A stretch of 16,611 nt of DNA from JAOTYV01 sp041557595. Its GTDB lineage: Bacteria > Pseudomonadota > Alphaproteobacteria > UBA8366. The notes under the pieces are model-generated. The model saw only the letters and a list, made by a program, of their open reading frames with translations, searched no databases and had not been told where the DNA came from. Shown here one piece after another: positions 1 through 7,050 of this stretch. The number at the start of each line of letters is the position of its first letter. Positions within the stretch are counted from its first letter, which is position 1. Position numbers and translations under genes: made by a program. The DNA is taken from assembly GCA_041557595.1 (NCBI GenBank), contig JBFFGE010000101.1:1-16611 (forward strand), given 5' to 3'.

Positions 1-2
1 AC

Positions 3-131
3 GCCGTCATGACCGCCGCCGGTTACAACTTCCGCCTCATCCTCAAGTGGCTGCGCAAACTCTTGCGCATAATCATCGCCGCCATATGCGCCGCGATAAC
101 CCCGCAATCAGCGCTCAGAACCGCTTCTTAA
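3..131 (+). mobile_element. IS5-family transposase, C-terminal fragment
   Basis: The window begins inside this reading frame; only the last 42 residues are visible, ending in TAA at 129-131. They contain a run beginning GYNFRLILKWLRKLLR, followed by a hydrophobic/basic tail. This is the typical C-terminus of IS5-family DDE transposases, whose last segment after the catalytic glutamate carries GYNFR and a leucine/arginine-rich helix. The catalytic residues lie outside the window, so intactness cannot be judged. The element's right end is probably within the few bases after the stop (about 131-142), but the terminal inverted repeat cannot be confirmed without the left end. The neighbouring gene on the opposite strand ends 68 bp away with its own terminator, so the insertion seems not to have disrupted it. 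Confidence 0.72.
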
Positions 132-140
132 CAGGGGACT

Positions 141-168
141 ACAAAAGAGGCCGGCGAAAACGCCGGCC
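141..168 (-). terminator. Intrinsic terminator of the outer-membrane protein gene
   Basis: On the minus strand, 31 bp after the stop of the barrel gene, a perfect 8-bp GC-rich stem (GGCCGGCG / CGCCGGCC, 149-168) closes a four-base TTTT loop. It is followed directly by TCTTTTGT (148-141). This is a textbook rho-independent terminator for leftward transcription. It lies between the gene and the IS end. Confidence 0.82.
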
Positions 169-198
169 CCTGATTTCGAGCCCCAACGCCTGGCGCGA

Positions 199-870
199 TT
201 ATAGGACAGTGAAATTGTAGCGCAGGCCGAGCCAGAAGCTGTGCGCCGTGAAATCGTCGGTGTTTTCGTTGCCGCTGTTGATCCAGAGGAAACGATAGGA
301 TGGGACAATCACGAAATTCTTCGAGAGTTCGATATCGACACCGAACTGGGCATTCGCCGAAACATCGGTCGTGGAAACGGACCCTATGGCAATTGGCACG
401 CCATTTTCGATAATCGTGCCGCTTTCCTGTTCGATATGGCCGTACCCGATTCCGCCGCCAATCCATGGGACGATCGGCGAGAGCGGCAGGTTGAAGCCAT
501 AGAACACATTTGCGGAAAATGTGTAGATATTGATGTCGATGTCGCTGGCATCGCCCACGACCGGCGTGCCGAGGACGTTGCCGCTGAAGTTTCCGAAATT
601 AGTGCGGCCGTAGCCGAATTCGCCTTCCACGCGGAATCCGATCGGCGTGTCATAGCCGAGCGCAATGGTGAATCCGGCGCCGGTGTTGATTTCGTCTTTT
701 TCGTTCAGAACACCGGGGATATTCGTATCGATGTCATTGGGCATGAGAACGCCGCCCGCGATCGACATATAGATATTGCCGACCTGCGCGGAGCTGGTCT
801 GCGTCGATACGGCGAGGAAGAGCAATGCGGCGGCAAGCGTCACGAAAACGCGGCAGCGACGATACGTCAT
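199..870 (-). CDS. Outer-membrane beta-barrel (porin-like) protein
   Basis: A 223-residue protein with an N-terminal signal peptide: basic MTYRRCR, then a hydrophobic run, then cleavage likely after SSA near residue 28. The mature part alternates short amphipathic strands rich in Gly, Tyr and Phe (for example GGVLMPND, ALGYDTPIGFRVEGEFGYGR, GGGIGYGH) and ends WLGLRYNFTVL. This is the pattern of eight-stranded barrels of the OMP_b-brl / Omp25-RopB type common in Alphaproteobacteria. The terminal residue is Leu, not the usual Phe. The ATG at 870 is chosen because GAGGAG (884-879) sits 8 bases before it; an in-frame GTG at 879 would overlap that ribosome site. The role (envelope integrity or diffusion pore) is family inference. 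It is separated by 141 bp from the hydrolase gene upstream and has its own terminator, so it may be a separate unit. Confidence 0.8.
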   Translation of the reverse strand: MTYRRCRVFVTLAAALLFLAVSTQTSSAQVGNIYMSIAGGVLMPNDIDTNIPGVLNEKDEINTGAGFTIALGYDTPIGFRVEGEFGYGRTNFGNFSGNVLGTPVVGDASDIDINIYTFSANVFYGFNLPLSPIVPWIGGGIGYGHIEQESGTIIENGVPIAIGSVSTTDVSANAQFGVDIELSKNFVIVPSYRFLWINSGNENTDDFTAHSFWLGLRYNFTVL

Positions 871-984
871 GAAATACACTCCTCAAGGGGACTTGATAGA
901 CGAGCCGTTAGAATGGTCCCCGATTTGTAAACAACTGATTAACCTCCCATTGGGCTGCATTGATTGCCCGCGCTGTTGCCCTGC

Positions 985-1005
985 CGCGACAATCCTGGGG
1001 TCGCG
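985..1005. other. Small inverted repeat after the hydrolase operon
   Basis: CGCGAC and GTCGCG form a perfect 6-bp inverted repeat with a 9-base loop, 7 bp beyond the stop of the hydrolase gene. There is no T-run on either side, so it is at best a weak or rho-assisted 3' end for the long leftward operon. The rest of the gap (871-984) shows no convincing promoter elements. Confidence 0.3.
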
Positions 1006-1011
1006 CGATCC

Positions 1012-2571
1012 TCAAGACCGTTCGGCGAGGCCGCCGGGTCCGGCCTGCATGCCGGTGAGGATGCGTTCGTTATTCTCCATGCGCCATGACAACAATTTTT
1101 GCGTGTATTCAAGCGCCGTGGATTGGTAGCCGGCATCCTGTGCGAGATTGTTTAATTGGCCGGAATCCTCCTCTAAATCGAATAAGAGAGGCGGTAGCCC
1201 GGCGAAATGGACATATTTGAAGCGTTCATCCTGAATCACGGAAAGGTTGCATTGATCCATTTTCAGTCCGAAGGATTGCTCGACTTTGGGTTTCCGGATG
1301 TTGCGGAAGTCGAATTCGTAGTGCACCTCCCTACGCCAATCGTCCGGCGCGTCCCCATGGCAGAATGGCAGTAGCGAGCGGCCGTCGCATTGGCGGGGGA
1401 TCGGCCGGTCGAGCCAATCCAGTACGGTCGGCATCAGATCGATCGTTTCGGTAAACCGCCGGACAGTGGTGCCGCGCGTGCCGTTTGCCTGCGCTCCCGG
1501 GTCGCAGACGACCATCGGAATATGGAAGGATTCGCTGAAATACCCTTGTTTGCCGAGCATGTAATGGTCGCCCATCTGCTCGCCATGATCGGCGGTGAAG
1601 ACGATCAAGGTGTTGTCGATCTGGCCGCTGCTCTCGAGCCAGTCGAGCACACGGCCCACATGGTGATCCACCTCGGCGATCATGCCGTAATAGGTTGCCC
1701 GCAATTGGCGAAAGGCATCGTCGTCTAACGCGCAGACCCGTCCTTTGCCATGTTGGAAGAAATTCTCCTGGCCGAGCACTCTTAGATATCGTTTGAGCAG
1801 CGGGTGTTGGGCGGCTTCCGCCTCGGGGGACGCCGCGCGGACCGGCGCCGGGACGTCGGCCGGGTCGAACATATCGTGGTAGGGCTCCGGCGCGATGAAC
1901 GGCGGATGCGGCCGCCAATAGCCGAGATGCAGGAACCAGGGCCGGGCATGGTTATGCCGAAGGTAATCGAGCGCGTGGTTGGTGAAATAGGCGGAATCGC
2001 TGTCTTCGGCCGGGAATCGGGTCGGCGCGAATGTGGGGCCGCGCCCCTCGGCGTCGGGATAGTCCGGCTTCGGCAGCCAGATGTCGGTGGGTTTTTTCGG
2101 GATGGTGTGGCCGCGGCTGCGCATATAGGCGAAATAGGGCCGTTTTACCGGCGTAAAGGGTGCGATCACCGTGAAGCCGTCGATCACGCCGCCGGTAACC
2201 TTGAATCGCGGATCGGATGGGTCGACCTGCCGCGGATCCGGCGTCGACGTGGTGTAGCCGGTGAGGATCGGCTCATAGCCGGCTTTTCGCGCTTCGAACG
2301 CCAGGTTGGTATGCCGCGCGTCGAGCGGCGTGCCGTTGCGAACGACGCGATGATTGGCCTGGTACATGCCGGTCAGCATCGACGTCCGGGCGGGCGCGCA
2401 GGGCGCGCTCTGCGAATAGTGCTGCAAGAACGTGACGCCCCTGGCGCAGAGACGGTCGATATTCGGCGTCTGAACGCAAGGGTGGCCGGCAATCGGCAAG
2501 GTGTCTCCGCGCCATTGGTCGACCACGATCAACAGCACGTTGGGGGCGGTGGTTTTCTTCGCATCAGGCAC
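1012..2571 (-). CDS. Phosphonate monoester / phosphodiester hydrolase (sulfatase family)
   Basis: A 519-residue enzyme of the alkaline-phosphatase superfamily. The type I sulfatase motif CAPAR (Cys58 to Arg62, then TSMLTG) marks Cys58 for conversion to formylglycine, the catalytic nucleophile. Metal and phosphate ligands expected for Rhizobium/Burkholderia phosphonate monoester hydrolases (PehA/PMH) can be placed: Asp18 in LIVVDQW, Asn79, Tyr106 and Thr108 in GYTTSTPDPR, His222 in GYWRPHPPF, Asp328-His329 in TADHGEQMGDH and Lys341. Length matches (about 510-520). From memory of the Rhizobium enzyme, similarity runs along the whole protein, including the ends, so a hydrolase of phosphonate monoesters and phosphodiesters is preferred over a plain arylsulfatase; PMHs are promiscuous and also cut sulfate esters. 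It appears cytoplasmic (no signal peptide). The GTG start at 2571 follows GGGAG by 9 bases. It is last in the transporter operon, 27 bp after the GST gene. No formylglycine-generating enzyme is visible here. Confidence 0.85.
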   Translation of the reverse strand: MPDAKKTTAPNVLLIVVDQWRGDTLPIAGHPCVQTPNIDRLCARGVTFLQHYSQSAPCAPARTSMLTGMYQANHRVVRNGTPLDARHTNLAFEARKAGYEPILTGYTTSTPDPRQVDPSDPRFKVTGGVIDGFTVIAPFTPVKRPYFAYMRSRGHTIPKKPTDIWLPKPDYPDAEGRGPTFAPTRFPAEDSDSAYFTNHALDYLRHNHARPWFLHLGYWRPHPPFIAPEPYHDMFDPADVPAPVRAASPEAEAAQHPLLKRYLRVLGQENFFQHGKGRVCALDDDAFRQLRATYYGMIAEVDHHVGRVLDWLESSGQIDNTLIVFTADHGEQMGDHYMLGKQGYFSESFHIPMVVCDPGAQANGTRGTTVRRFTETIDLMPTVLDWLDRPIPRQCDGRSLLPFCHGDAPDDWRREVHYEFDFRNIRKPKVEQSFGLKMDQCNLSVIQDERFKYVHFAGLPPLLFDLEEDSGQLNNLAQDAGYQSTALEYTQKLLSWRMENNERILTGMQAGPGGLAERS

Positions 2572-2598
2572 GCCACAAGTCTCCCTCTTTCGAACGGG

Positions 2599-3270
2599 CT
2601 ATCCGCTCACATGGTTGGCCGGGTCTTCGATCCACGCCTTGAAGCCCGGCTGCATCCGGATTTCATCGTACCAGCGCGATAGATTCGCCATGGGCGGCCG
2701 CTCGATATCGAACAAATGCCAGCGGTGGGTCCGAATGCCGATCGGAATATCGCCCATGGTGAAGCGATCGCCCGCGATGAAACGGGTGCGGCCGAGCTGT
2801 TCGTCGATGATGCGGAATTTCGGGATCAATTCCTGCCGCGCCTTCTCGGCTTCCGCCGGGTCGCGTTGGTCTTCCGGCAGTCGGATAATCTGCATGACCA
2901 GGGTGTGCTGGCCGTGCAGCAATTCGTTGTTTTCCCAATCCATCCAGCGGCTGGCGAGGGCAAAGGTTTCGATGCTGCCGCCATACATCAGGTCGGGCGC
3001 GTATTTCATCGCCAGATACCGGACGATCGAATTCGATTCCCACAAGGTAAATCCGCCATCGTCGATGGTCGGCACGGTGCCGTTCGGATTGATCGCGCGA
3101 TAGTCGTCGGAGTCGACCACGCCATAGGGAGCGTTGCCCTTGTCCACGCTGCCGTCCGGCCCCATGGTGGCGCTGGCCAGTATGAAGTCGAAGTCGATGC
3201 CGATTTCGGCCAGGGCCCATAGCACCTTCAACGTGCGCGCCGACGTCGGTCGTCCCCAAAGTGTGATCAT
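2599..3270 (-). CDS. Glutathione S-transferase family protein
   Basis: A 223-residue protein with a canonical GST layout. The N-terminal thioredoxin-like domain begins MITLWGRPTSARTLKVLWAL, with Ser10 in the catalytic Ser/Thr position. It then has the cis-proline motif TVPTIDD (Val66-Pro67) and the gamma-glutamyl-binding ESNSIVRYLA (Glu78-Ser79). An all-helical C-terminal domain contains RFTMGDIPIGIRTHRW (the GD N-capping box). Between strand beta2 and the cis-proline there is a longer loop than usual (about residues 33-57, rich in Gly/Asp). The ATG at 3270 is preferred because GGAAGGAAGG lies just upstream; the frame opens further but the extension looks nothing like a GST. It lies between the metallophosphoesterase and the hydrolase and is probably co-transcribed. 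Its role in the pathway (thiol conjugation, ether cleavage or product detoxification) cannot be read from sequence. Confidence 0.88.
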   Translation of the reverse strand: MITLWGRPTSARTLKVLWALAEIGIDFDFILASATMGPDGSVDKGNAPYGVVDSDDYRAINPNGTVPTIDDGGFTLWESNSIVRYLAMKYAPDLMYGGSIETFALASRWMDWENNELLHGQHTLVMQIIRLPEDQRDPAEAEKARQELIPKFRIIDEQLGRTRFIAGDRFTMGDIPIGIRTHRWHLFDIERPPMANLSRWYDEIRMQPGFKAWIEDPANHVSG

Positions 3271-3331
3271 CGCCTTCCTTCCGTCACCGAACGGCGCCTC
3301 TGAGCGTAACAAGATATTCGCGGTCGCCAGA

Positions 3332-4201
3332 TCAAGCAGACCGATTGAGCGACAGCGTGCGGGGTGGCAGACGCGTCGTCGACCGATACGCCGCCATCCA
3401 GTTCCGCATATCGTGATTGATGAACAATGGCGGCTCGACCAACTCATGCGCGACCTGTCGATCGTCGAAAGTATACCGCACATATCCGACCCGCCGAACC
3501 AGGCGCAGGCCATCGTTTTTCTTTCGCGTATCGATGAACGACGTAGACGGCGCCCAGATCAGCGCGGTCTTGCCGTGGCGCGTGCGGTGATAGCAATGCC
3601 GGTGACCGCTCGCCACGAGTTTTATTCGATACCGTTCGCATAGCGCCAGCAGGTGGTGCCTGCTCTTCGGCCAAAGCGCCTGCAATGATTGGCCGGTTTC
3701 CTGCGGTCTGCGTACAAAGAGCGGCTTGTGGATGAACAATGCGAGCGAGCGCGGACCGGCGCTATCGAGCGCGCGGTCCAGCATTGTCGCCTGACGGGCC
3801 TCGCCGGGCAGGCCGCTCTCCATCAGTTGGGCGTTCAGGCCGATGAATCTCCAGCCGGCAAGATCTTCGACCCAGAAATCGTCGCCGAAATGACGCCGAT
3901 AGCGCGCGCGCCGGGTCGCGGTGATCGGGCCCTTGAGACGCGGGTCCGGCGGCACGTCGCCGATATCGTGATTGCCGGGGATGGCGCGCCACGGCGCCGG
4001 CAGGCGGTCCAATTGACTGCGCGCATAGGCGAGGTCGTCCGGGTTCTTCGGGCCGTTGATGCACATATCGCCGGTGACAAAAATAAAATCCGGCCGATCC
4101 GCGTGCATGCACTCCACGAAGGCGTCCCAATTGTCCTGAAAATACCCGTGGCTATGGCTCAGATGCGGATCGGAAACCTGAACGATGTGTAGCCCGGACA
4201 T
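3332..4201 (-). CDS. Calcineurin-like metallophosphoesterase (GpdQ/Icc type)
   Basis: A 289-residue protein with every signature of a dinuclear-metal phosphoesterase in order: Asp11-x-His13 (VSDPHLS), Gly44-Asp45 (VTGDM), Gly76-Asn-His-Asp79 (PGNHD), His158 (IHKPLF) and Gly199-His-Arg-His202 (SGHRH). This spacing and the short N-terminus are those of class III cyclic-nucleotide phosphodiesterases and the glycerophosphodiesterase GpdQ, so a soluble cytoplasmic phosphodiesterase is likely. The substrate is not fixed by sequence. The ATG at 4201 has AGGGGAA about 10 bases upstream. It starts 30 bp after the DppC-type permease stop and is followed after 61 bp by the GST gene. Placement directly behind an importer suggests it acts on the imported compound or its breakdown product. 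cAMP turnover (CpdA) is the alternative but fits the context less well. Confidence 0.87.
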   Translation of the reverse strand: MSGLHIVQVSDPHLSHSHGYFQDNWDAFVECMHADRPDFIFVTGDMCINGPKNPDDLAYARSQLDRLPAPWRAIPGNHDIGDVPPDPRLKGPITATRRARYRRHFGDDFWVEDLAGWRFIGLNAQLMESGLPGEARQATMLDRALDSAGPRSLALFIHKPLFVRRPQETGQSLQALWPKSRHHLLALCERYRIKLVASGHRHCYHRTRHGKTALIWAPSTSFIDTRKKNDGLRLVRRVGYVRYTFDDRQVAHELVEPPLFINHDMRNWMAAYRSTTRLPPRTLSLNRSA

Positions 4202-4231
4202 GGTTCGGAAAATTCCCCTGCGATGTGCCGT

Positions 4232-5110
4232 TCAGCGGCCGCGTAACGTCGGGTCGAGCCGATCGCGCAGCCAATCGCCGACGATGCTGATCGACAGCGT
4301 GGTCAGGAATATCGTAACGCCGGGAATAACCGCAATCCACCAGGCAAGGATCAAATGGTTGCGGCCGGCGCCCAGCATCTGGCCGAGGCTGGTCAACGGC
4401 GGCTGAATGCCGAGGCCGAGAAAGCTCAACGAGGTTTCCAATAAGATCGTGGATGGAAAATTCAGCGTGAATTGGACGATCAGGGCGCTGGCGATATTCG
4501 GCAGGATATGACGGCCATAGATACGCCATGGCCGCGCGCCGAGCGACCGCACCGCCATGGCGTAGCCATGCGAGGAGGCCGACAGCACCATGCCGCGGGT
4601 CAGGCGCGCGTAGTTCTCCCAGCCGTTGATTCCCATGATGACGATGAACAGGGTCAGGCTGTTGCCGAAGAAGGCGAGGACTGCAAGCGCGATGATCAGG
4701 AACGGTACCGCGGCCTGCACGTCGACCATCATCATGATGCCTTCCTCGACCCAGCCGCGCGCATGGGCGGCCAGGAACCCGAGAAAGGTTCCGATTACGG
4801 CGCCGATGACCGTGCCGAGGATGGCGACGAAAACGCTAACCCGGATCGCGAACAGCAGGCGGCTCACGATATCGCGGCCGAGCTCGTCCGTGCCCAGCAG
4901 GTATTGCGCAGGCCCGCCGAGGAAGGCCGGCGCCTGTAGCCGATTTGGCAAATCCAGCGCCGTATACGACTTGGGCGCGAGCAGGTCGGCGAATACCGCG
5001 GCCAACAGGACAACAAACAGAAAGCCGAAGCAGCTCAGGACCAAAATCGGGTATTTCGTGGCGCTGCGCGGCGTCAGACGAAATCGCGGGTTGGTGTCCG
5101 TGGTCGCCAC
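4232..5110 (-). CDS. ABC transporter permease, DppC/OppC type
   Basis: A 292-residue inner-membrane subunit of a family-5 (peptide/nickel/opine class) importer. A hydrophobic segment at about 21-43 is followed by a periplasmic stretch with the DppC/OppC hallmark LLGTDELGRDIVSRLL (residues 71-86), then five more membrane segments. The cytoplasmic EAA loop, which docks the ATPases, is SHGYAMAVRSLGARPWRIYG plus the next six residues (about 180-205). The GTG start at 5110 is separated from the stop of the DppB-type gene by only 3 bases and is preceded by AAGGA in that gene's last codons, implying translational coupling. It pairs with the DppB-type protein to form the channel. Confidence 0.92.
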   Translation of the reverse strand: MATTDTNPRFRLTPRSATKYPILVLSCFGFLFVVLLAAVFADLLAPKSYTALDLPNRLQAPAFLGGPAQYLLGTDELGRDIVSRLLFAIRVSVFVAILGTVIGAVIGTFLGFLAAHARGWVEEGIMMMVDVQAAVPFLIIALAVLAFFGNSLTLFIVIMGINGWENYARLTRGMVLSASSHGYAMAVRSLGARPWRIYGRHILPNIASALIVQFTLNFPSTILLETSLSFLGLGIQPPLTSLGQMLGAGRNHLILAWWIAVIPGVTIFLTTLSISIVGDWLRDRLDPTLRGR

Positions 5111-5113
5111 GGC

Positions 5114-6052
5114 CTAGTCCTTTTCCATGGTTGAGCTCACCCGGATGCGGGGGTCGATCCAACCATAAATCAGATCGACGAGCAGATTGGCGATCACCAT
5201 CGTCAGCGCGACCAAAATAAGGATTGTCTGTACGATGGCGAGGTCGCGGGCGCCCACCGATGTGACCAGAAGCCGGCCGACGCCCGGCCAGGCAAATACT
5301 GTCTCCGTCACCACCGATCCCGCCACCAAATCGCCCAGACGGAAGCCAATCACCGTGACGATGGGGATCGCCGCGTTCGGCAATGCATGCCAGTTGATGC
5401 GGCGCAGGCGAGGCACCCCCTTTGCGGCCGCCGCGCGCATGTAGGATTTGTTCAGGACTTCCAGCATCGAAGAGCGGGCGAACCGCGCCAGGGATCCGGC
5501 GCCGGCGGTGCCCAATGTGACCACCGGCATGATCATGTGATACCAGGTTCCACTTCCGGAACTTGGCAGAAATCTCAGCCACATCGCGAAAATTAGAATC
5601 AGCACAATTCCCAGGAAAAAATTCGGGATGCTGTAACCGAGAACGGCGAATCCCATGGTGAACCGGTCGAGCGCCGAGTTACGGTTCAGCGCCGCGAAGA
5701 TGCCGAGCGGGATTCCCAAAAGAAGTCCGAACAGGAACGAAGTTATGCCGAGTTGCAACGTGCGGGGGATGCGTTCGACGACGACGTCGACCGCGTCGCG
5801 TTCATCCTTGAAGGAGATGCCGAAGTCGCCGTCCATCAACCCTTTGAAATAGAGAAAGTACTGTTCGTGGATCGGTCGATCGAGCCCGTATTTCGCGCGG
5901 TAATATTCGATGACGTCGGTGTCCGCTTCATCGCCCAGTAGGATTTCGATCGGATCGCCCGATACGCGCAAGGCGATAAACACGAAGCTGAGAACGATCA
6001 TGATGGTAACCAAGGCCCGAAATATTTTCGTCACCACGAATCGCAGGTTCAT
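5114..6052 (-). CDS. ABC transporter permease, DppB/OppB type
   Basis: A 312-residue membrane subunit. It has an N-terminal transmembrane segment (about 10-30) and a periplasmic loop with the family pattern YRAKYGLDRPIHEQY...GDFGIS (51-80). Several transmembrane helices follow, with the EAA loop SYMRAAAAKGVPRLRRINWH (203-222) continuing ALPNA. The C-terminal pattern VTETVFAWPGVGRLLV is also typical. The ATG at 6052 is chosen because it overlaps the stop of the upstream ATPase gene in ATGA; the frame is open further upstream but that part is the ATPase gene read in another frame. It forms the translocation pore with the DppC-type partner encoded just downstream. Confidence 0.92.
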   Translation of the reverse strand: MNLRFVVTKIFRALVTIMIVLSFVFIALRVSGDPIEILLGDEADTDVIEYYRAKYGLDRPIHEQYFLYFKGLMDGDFGISFKDERDAVDVVVERIPRTLQLGITSFLFGLLLGIPLGIFAALNRNSALDRFTMGFAVLGYSIPNFFLGIVLILIFAMWLRFLPSSGSGTWYHMIMPVVTLGTAGAGSLARFARSSMLEVLNKSYMRAAAAKGVPRLRRINWHALPNAAIPIVTVIGFRLGDLVAGSVVTETVFAWPGVGRLLVTSVGARDLAIVQTILILVALTMVIANLLVDLIYGWIDPRIRVSSTMEKD

Positions 6053-7050
6053 GTCGCCCACCGTTCCGCAAAATGGCACGCGACCGTGCGGCCTTCGCCG
6101 ATCGGGCGTAATTCGGGCTCGGTTTCGCGACAGGTCGCTTCGGCGGAGGGGCAGCGCGTGTGGAAACGGCAACCGCTGGGGATATTGACTGGACTCGGCG
6201 GGTCGCCCTGCAGGATGAAACGATTGCGCTCGGCGTCCGGGTCGGGAATTAGGATCGCGGAAAGTAGCGCCTGCGTATAGGGATGAAGCGGCTGCCCAAA
6301 GAGCGTGCGCCGATCGGCCATTTCGACGATTTTTCCCAGATACATAACCGCGACGCGTTCGCAGATATGGCGAACGATGCCGAGGTCATGCGAAATGAAC
6401 AGGTAAGAAAGACCAAAGCGGTCCTGCAGGGAATCCAGCAGGTTCACAACCTGCGCCTGGACCGAAACATCGAGCGCGGACACGGGTTCGTCGCACACGA
6501 TGAGCTTCGGGCGCAGCATAAGCGCGCGTGCAATCACGACGCGCTGCTGCTGGCCGCCGCTCAGTTCGTGCGGGTAGCTGTCCCGTACCGGCCGAGGCAA
6601 TCCTACCGCGTCGAGCATTTCATCGACCTCCGAATCACGCCGATCGCTCGCGCCGATGTCGTGAATGTCGAGCGGTTCGCGGATTTGGTCCGCTACCGCG
6701 ATGCGCGGGTTGAGGGCACCGTAGGGGTCCTGAAAGATCATCTGCATGTCGCATCGCCGCCGCCGCCATTCCCGGATCGGCAGCGCCTTCTGCGACCGCC
6801 CTTCGAATAGAATGTCGCCGGAGGTCGGTGCATCGATACCGAGTGCGAGTCGGCCGGCGGTGCTCTTGCCGCAGCCGCTTTCGCCCACCAGCCCAAGGGT
6901 TTCGCCGGGTTGCAGGTCGAAACTCAAGCCATCGACCGCCCGGATCACGCCCGGCTTGCCGAAGACGGATTTTCTCCGGAGTCGAAAATGCCGGACGAGA
7001 TCGCGAACCTCCAAGACCGGCTCCGGACCTGGCGCGGTGCGGCCCGTCAT
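6049..7050 (-). CDS. ABC transporter ATPase, OppF/DppF type
   Basis: A 333-residue ATP-binding subunit. Walker A is GESGCGKST (56-64), Q-loop FQDP (about 106-109), signature LSGGQQQR (163-170), Walker B LIVCDEP (183-189) and the switch histidine is His221. The C-terminal oligopeptide-transporter extension contains GCRFHTRCPSAEATC and a later AC, a four-cysteine arrangement; related Opp/Dpp ATPases are reported to bind an iron-sulfur cluster there. The ATG at 7050 overlaps the TGA of the preceding ATPase gene (ATGA), and its own TGA overlaps the next ATG, so three consecutive genes are translationally coupled. A longer frame reaching 7347 is an artefact of the overlapping gene. It forms a heterodimer with the OppD-type ATPase. 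Confidence 0.93.
   Translation of the reverse strand: MTGRTAPGPEPVLEVRDLVRHFRLRRKSVFGKPGVIRAVDGLSFDLQPGETLGLVGESGCGKSTAGRLALGIDAPTSGDILFEGRSQKALPIREWRRRRCDMQMIFQDPYGALNPRIAVADQIREPLDIHDIGASDRRDSEVDEMLDAVGLPRPVRDSYPHELSGGQQQRVVIARALMLRPKLIVCDEPVSALDVSVQAQVVNLLDSLQDRFGLSYLFISHDLGIVRHICERVAVMYLGKIVEMADRRTLFGQPLHPYTQALLSAILIPDPDAERNRFILQGDPPSPVNIPSGCRFHTRCPSAEATCRETEPELRPIGEGRTVACHFAERWAT

Noticed and set aside
241..930. A 229-codon + strand open frame opposite the outer-membrane protein gene
   Set aside because: It is antisense to a protein with a clear signal peptide, ribosome site and terminator, has His/Arg/Asp-rich composition typical of reverse-frame GC-rich DNA, and shows no domain.
1804..2682. 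A 292-codon + strand open frame opposite the hydrolase gene
   Set aside because: Arg/Gly/Val-rich shadow of the hydrolase, which has all catalytic motifs on the other strand.
3271..3513. Possible 81-residue N-terminal extension of the GST
   Set aside because: The extension overlaps the metallophosphoesterase gene, is not GST-like, and a strong ribosome site precedes the ATG at 3270.
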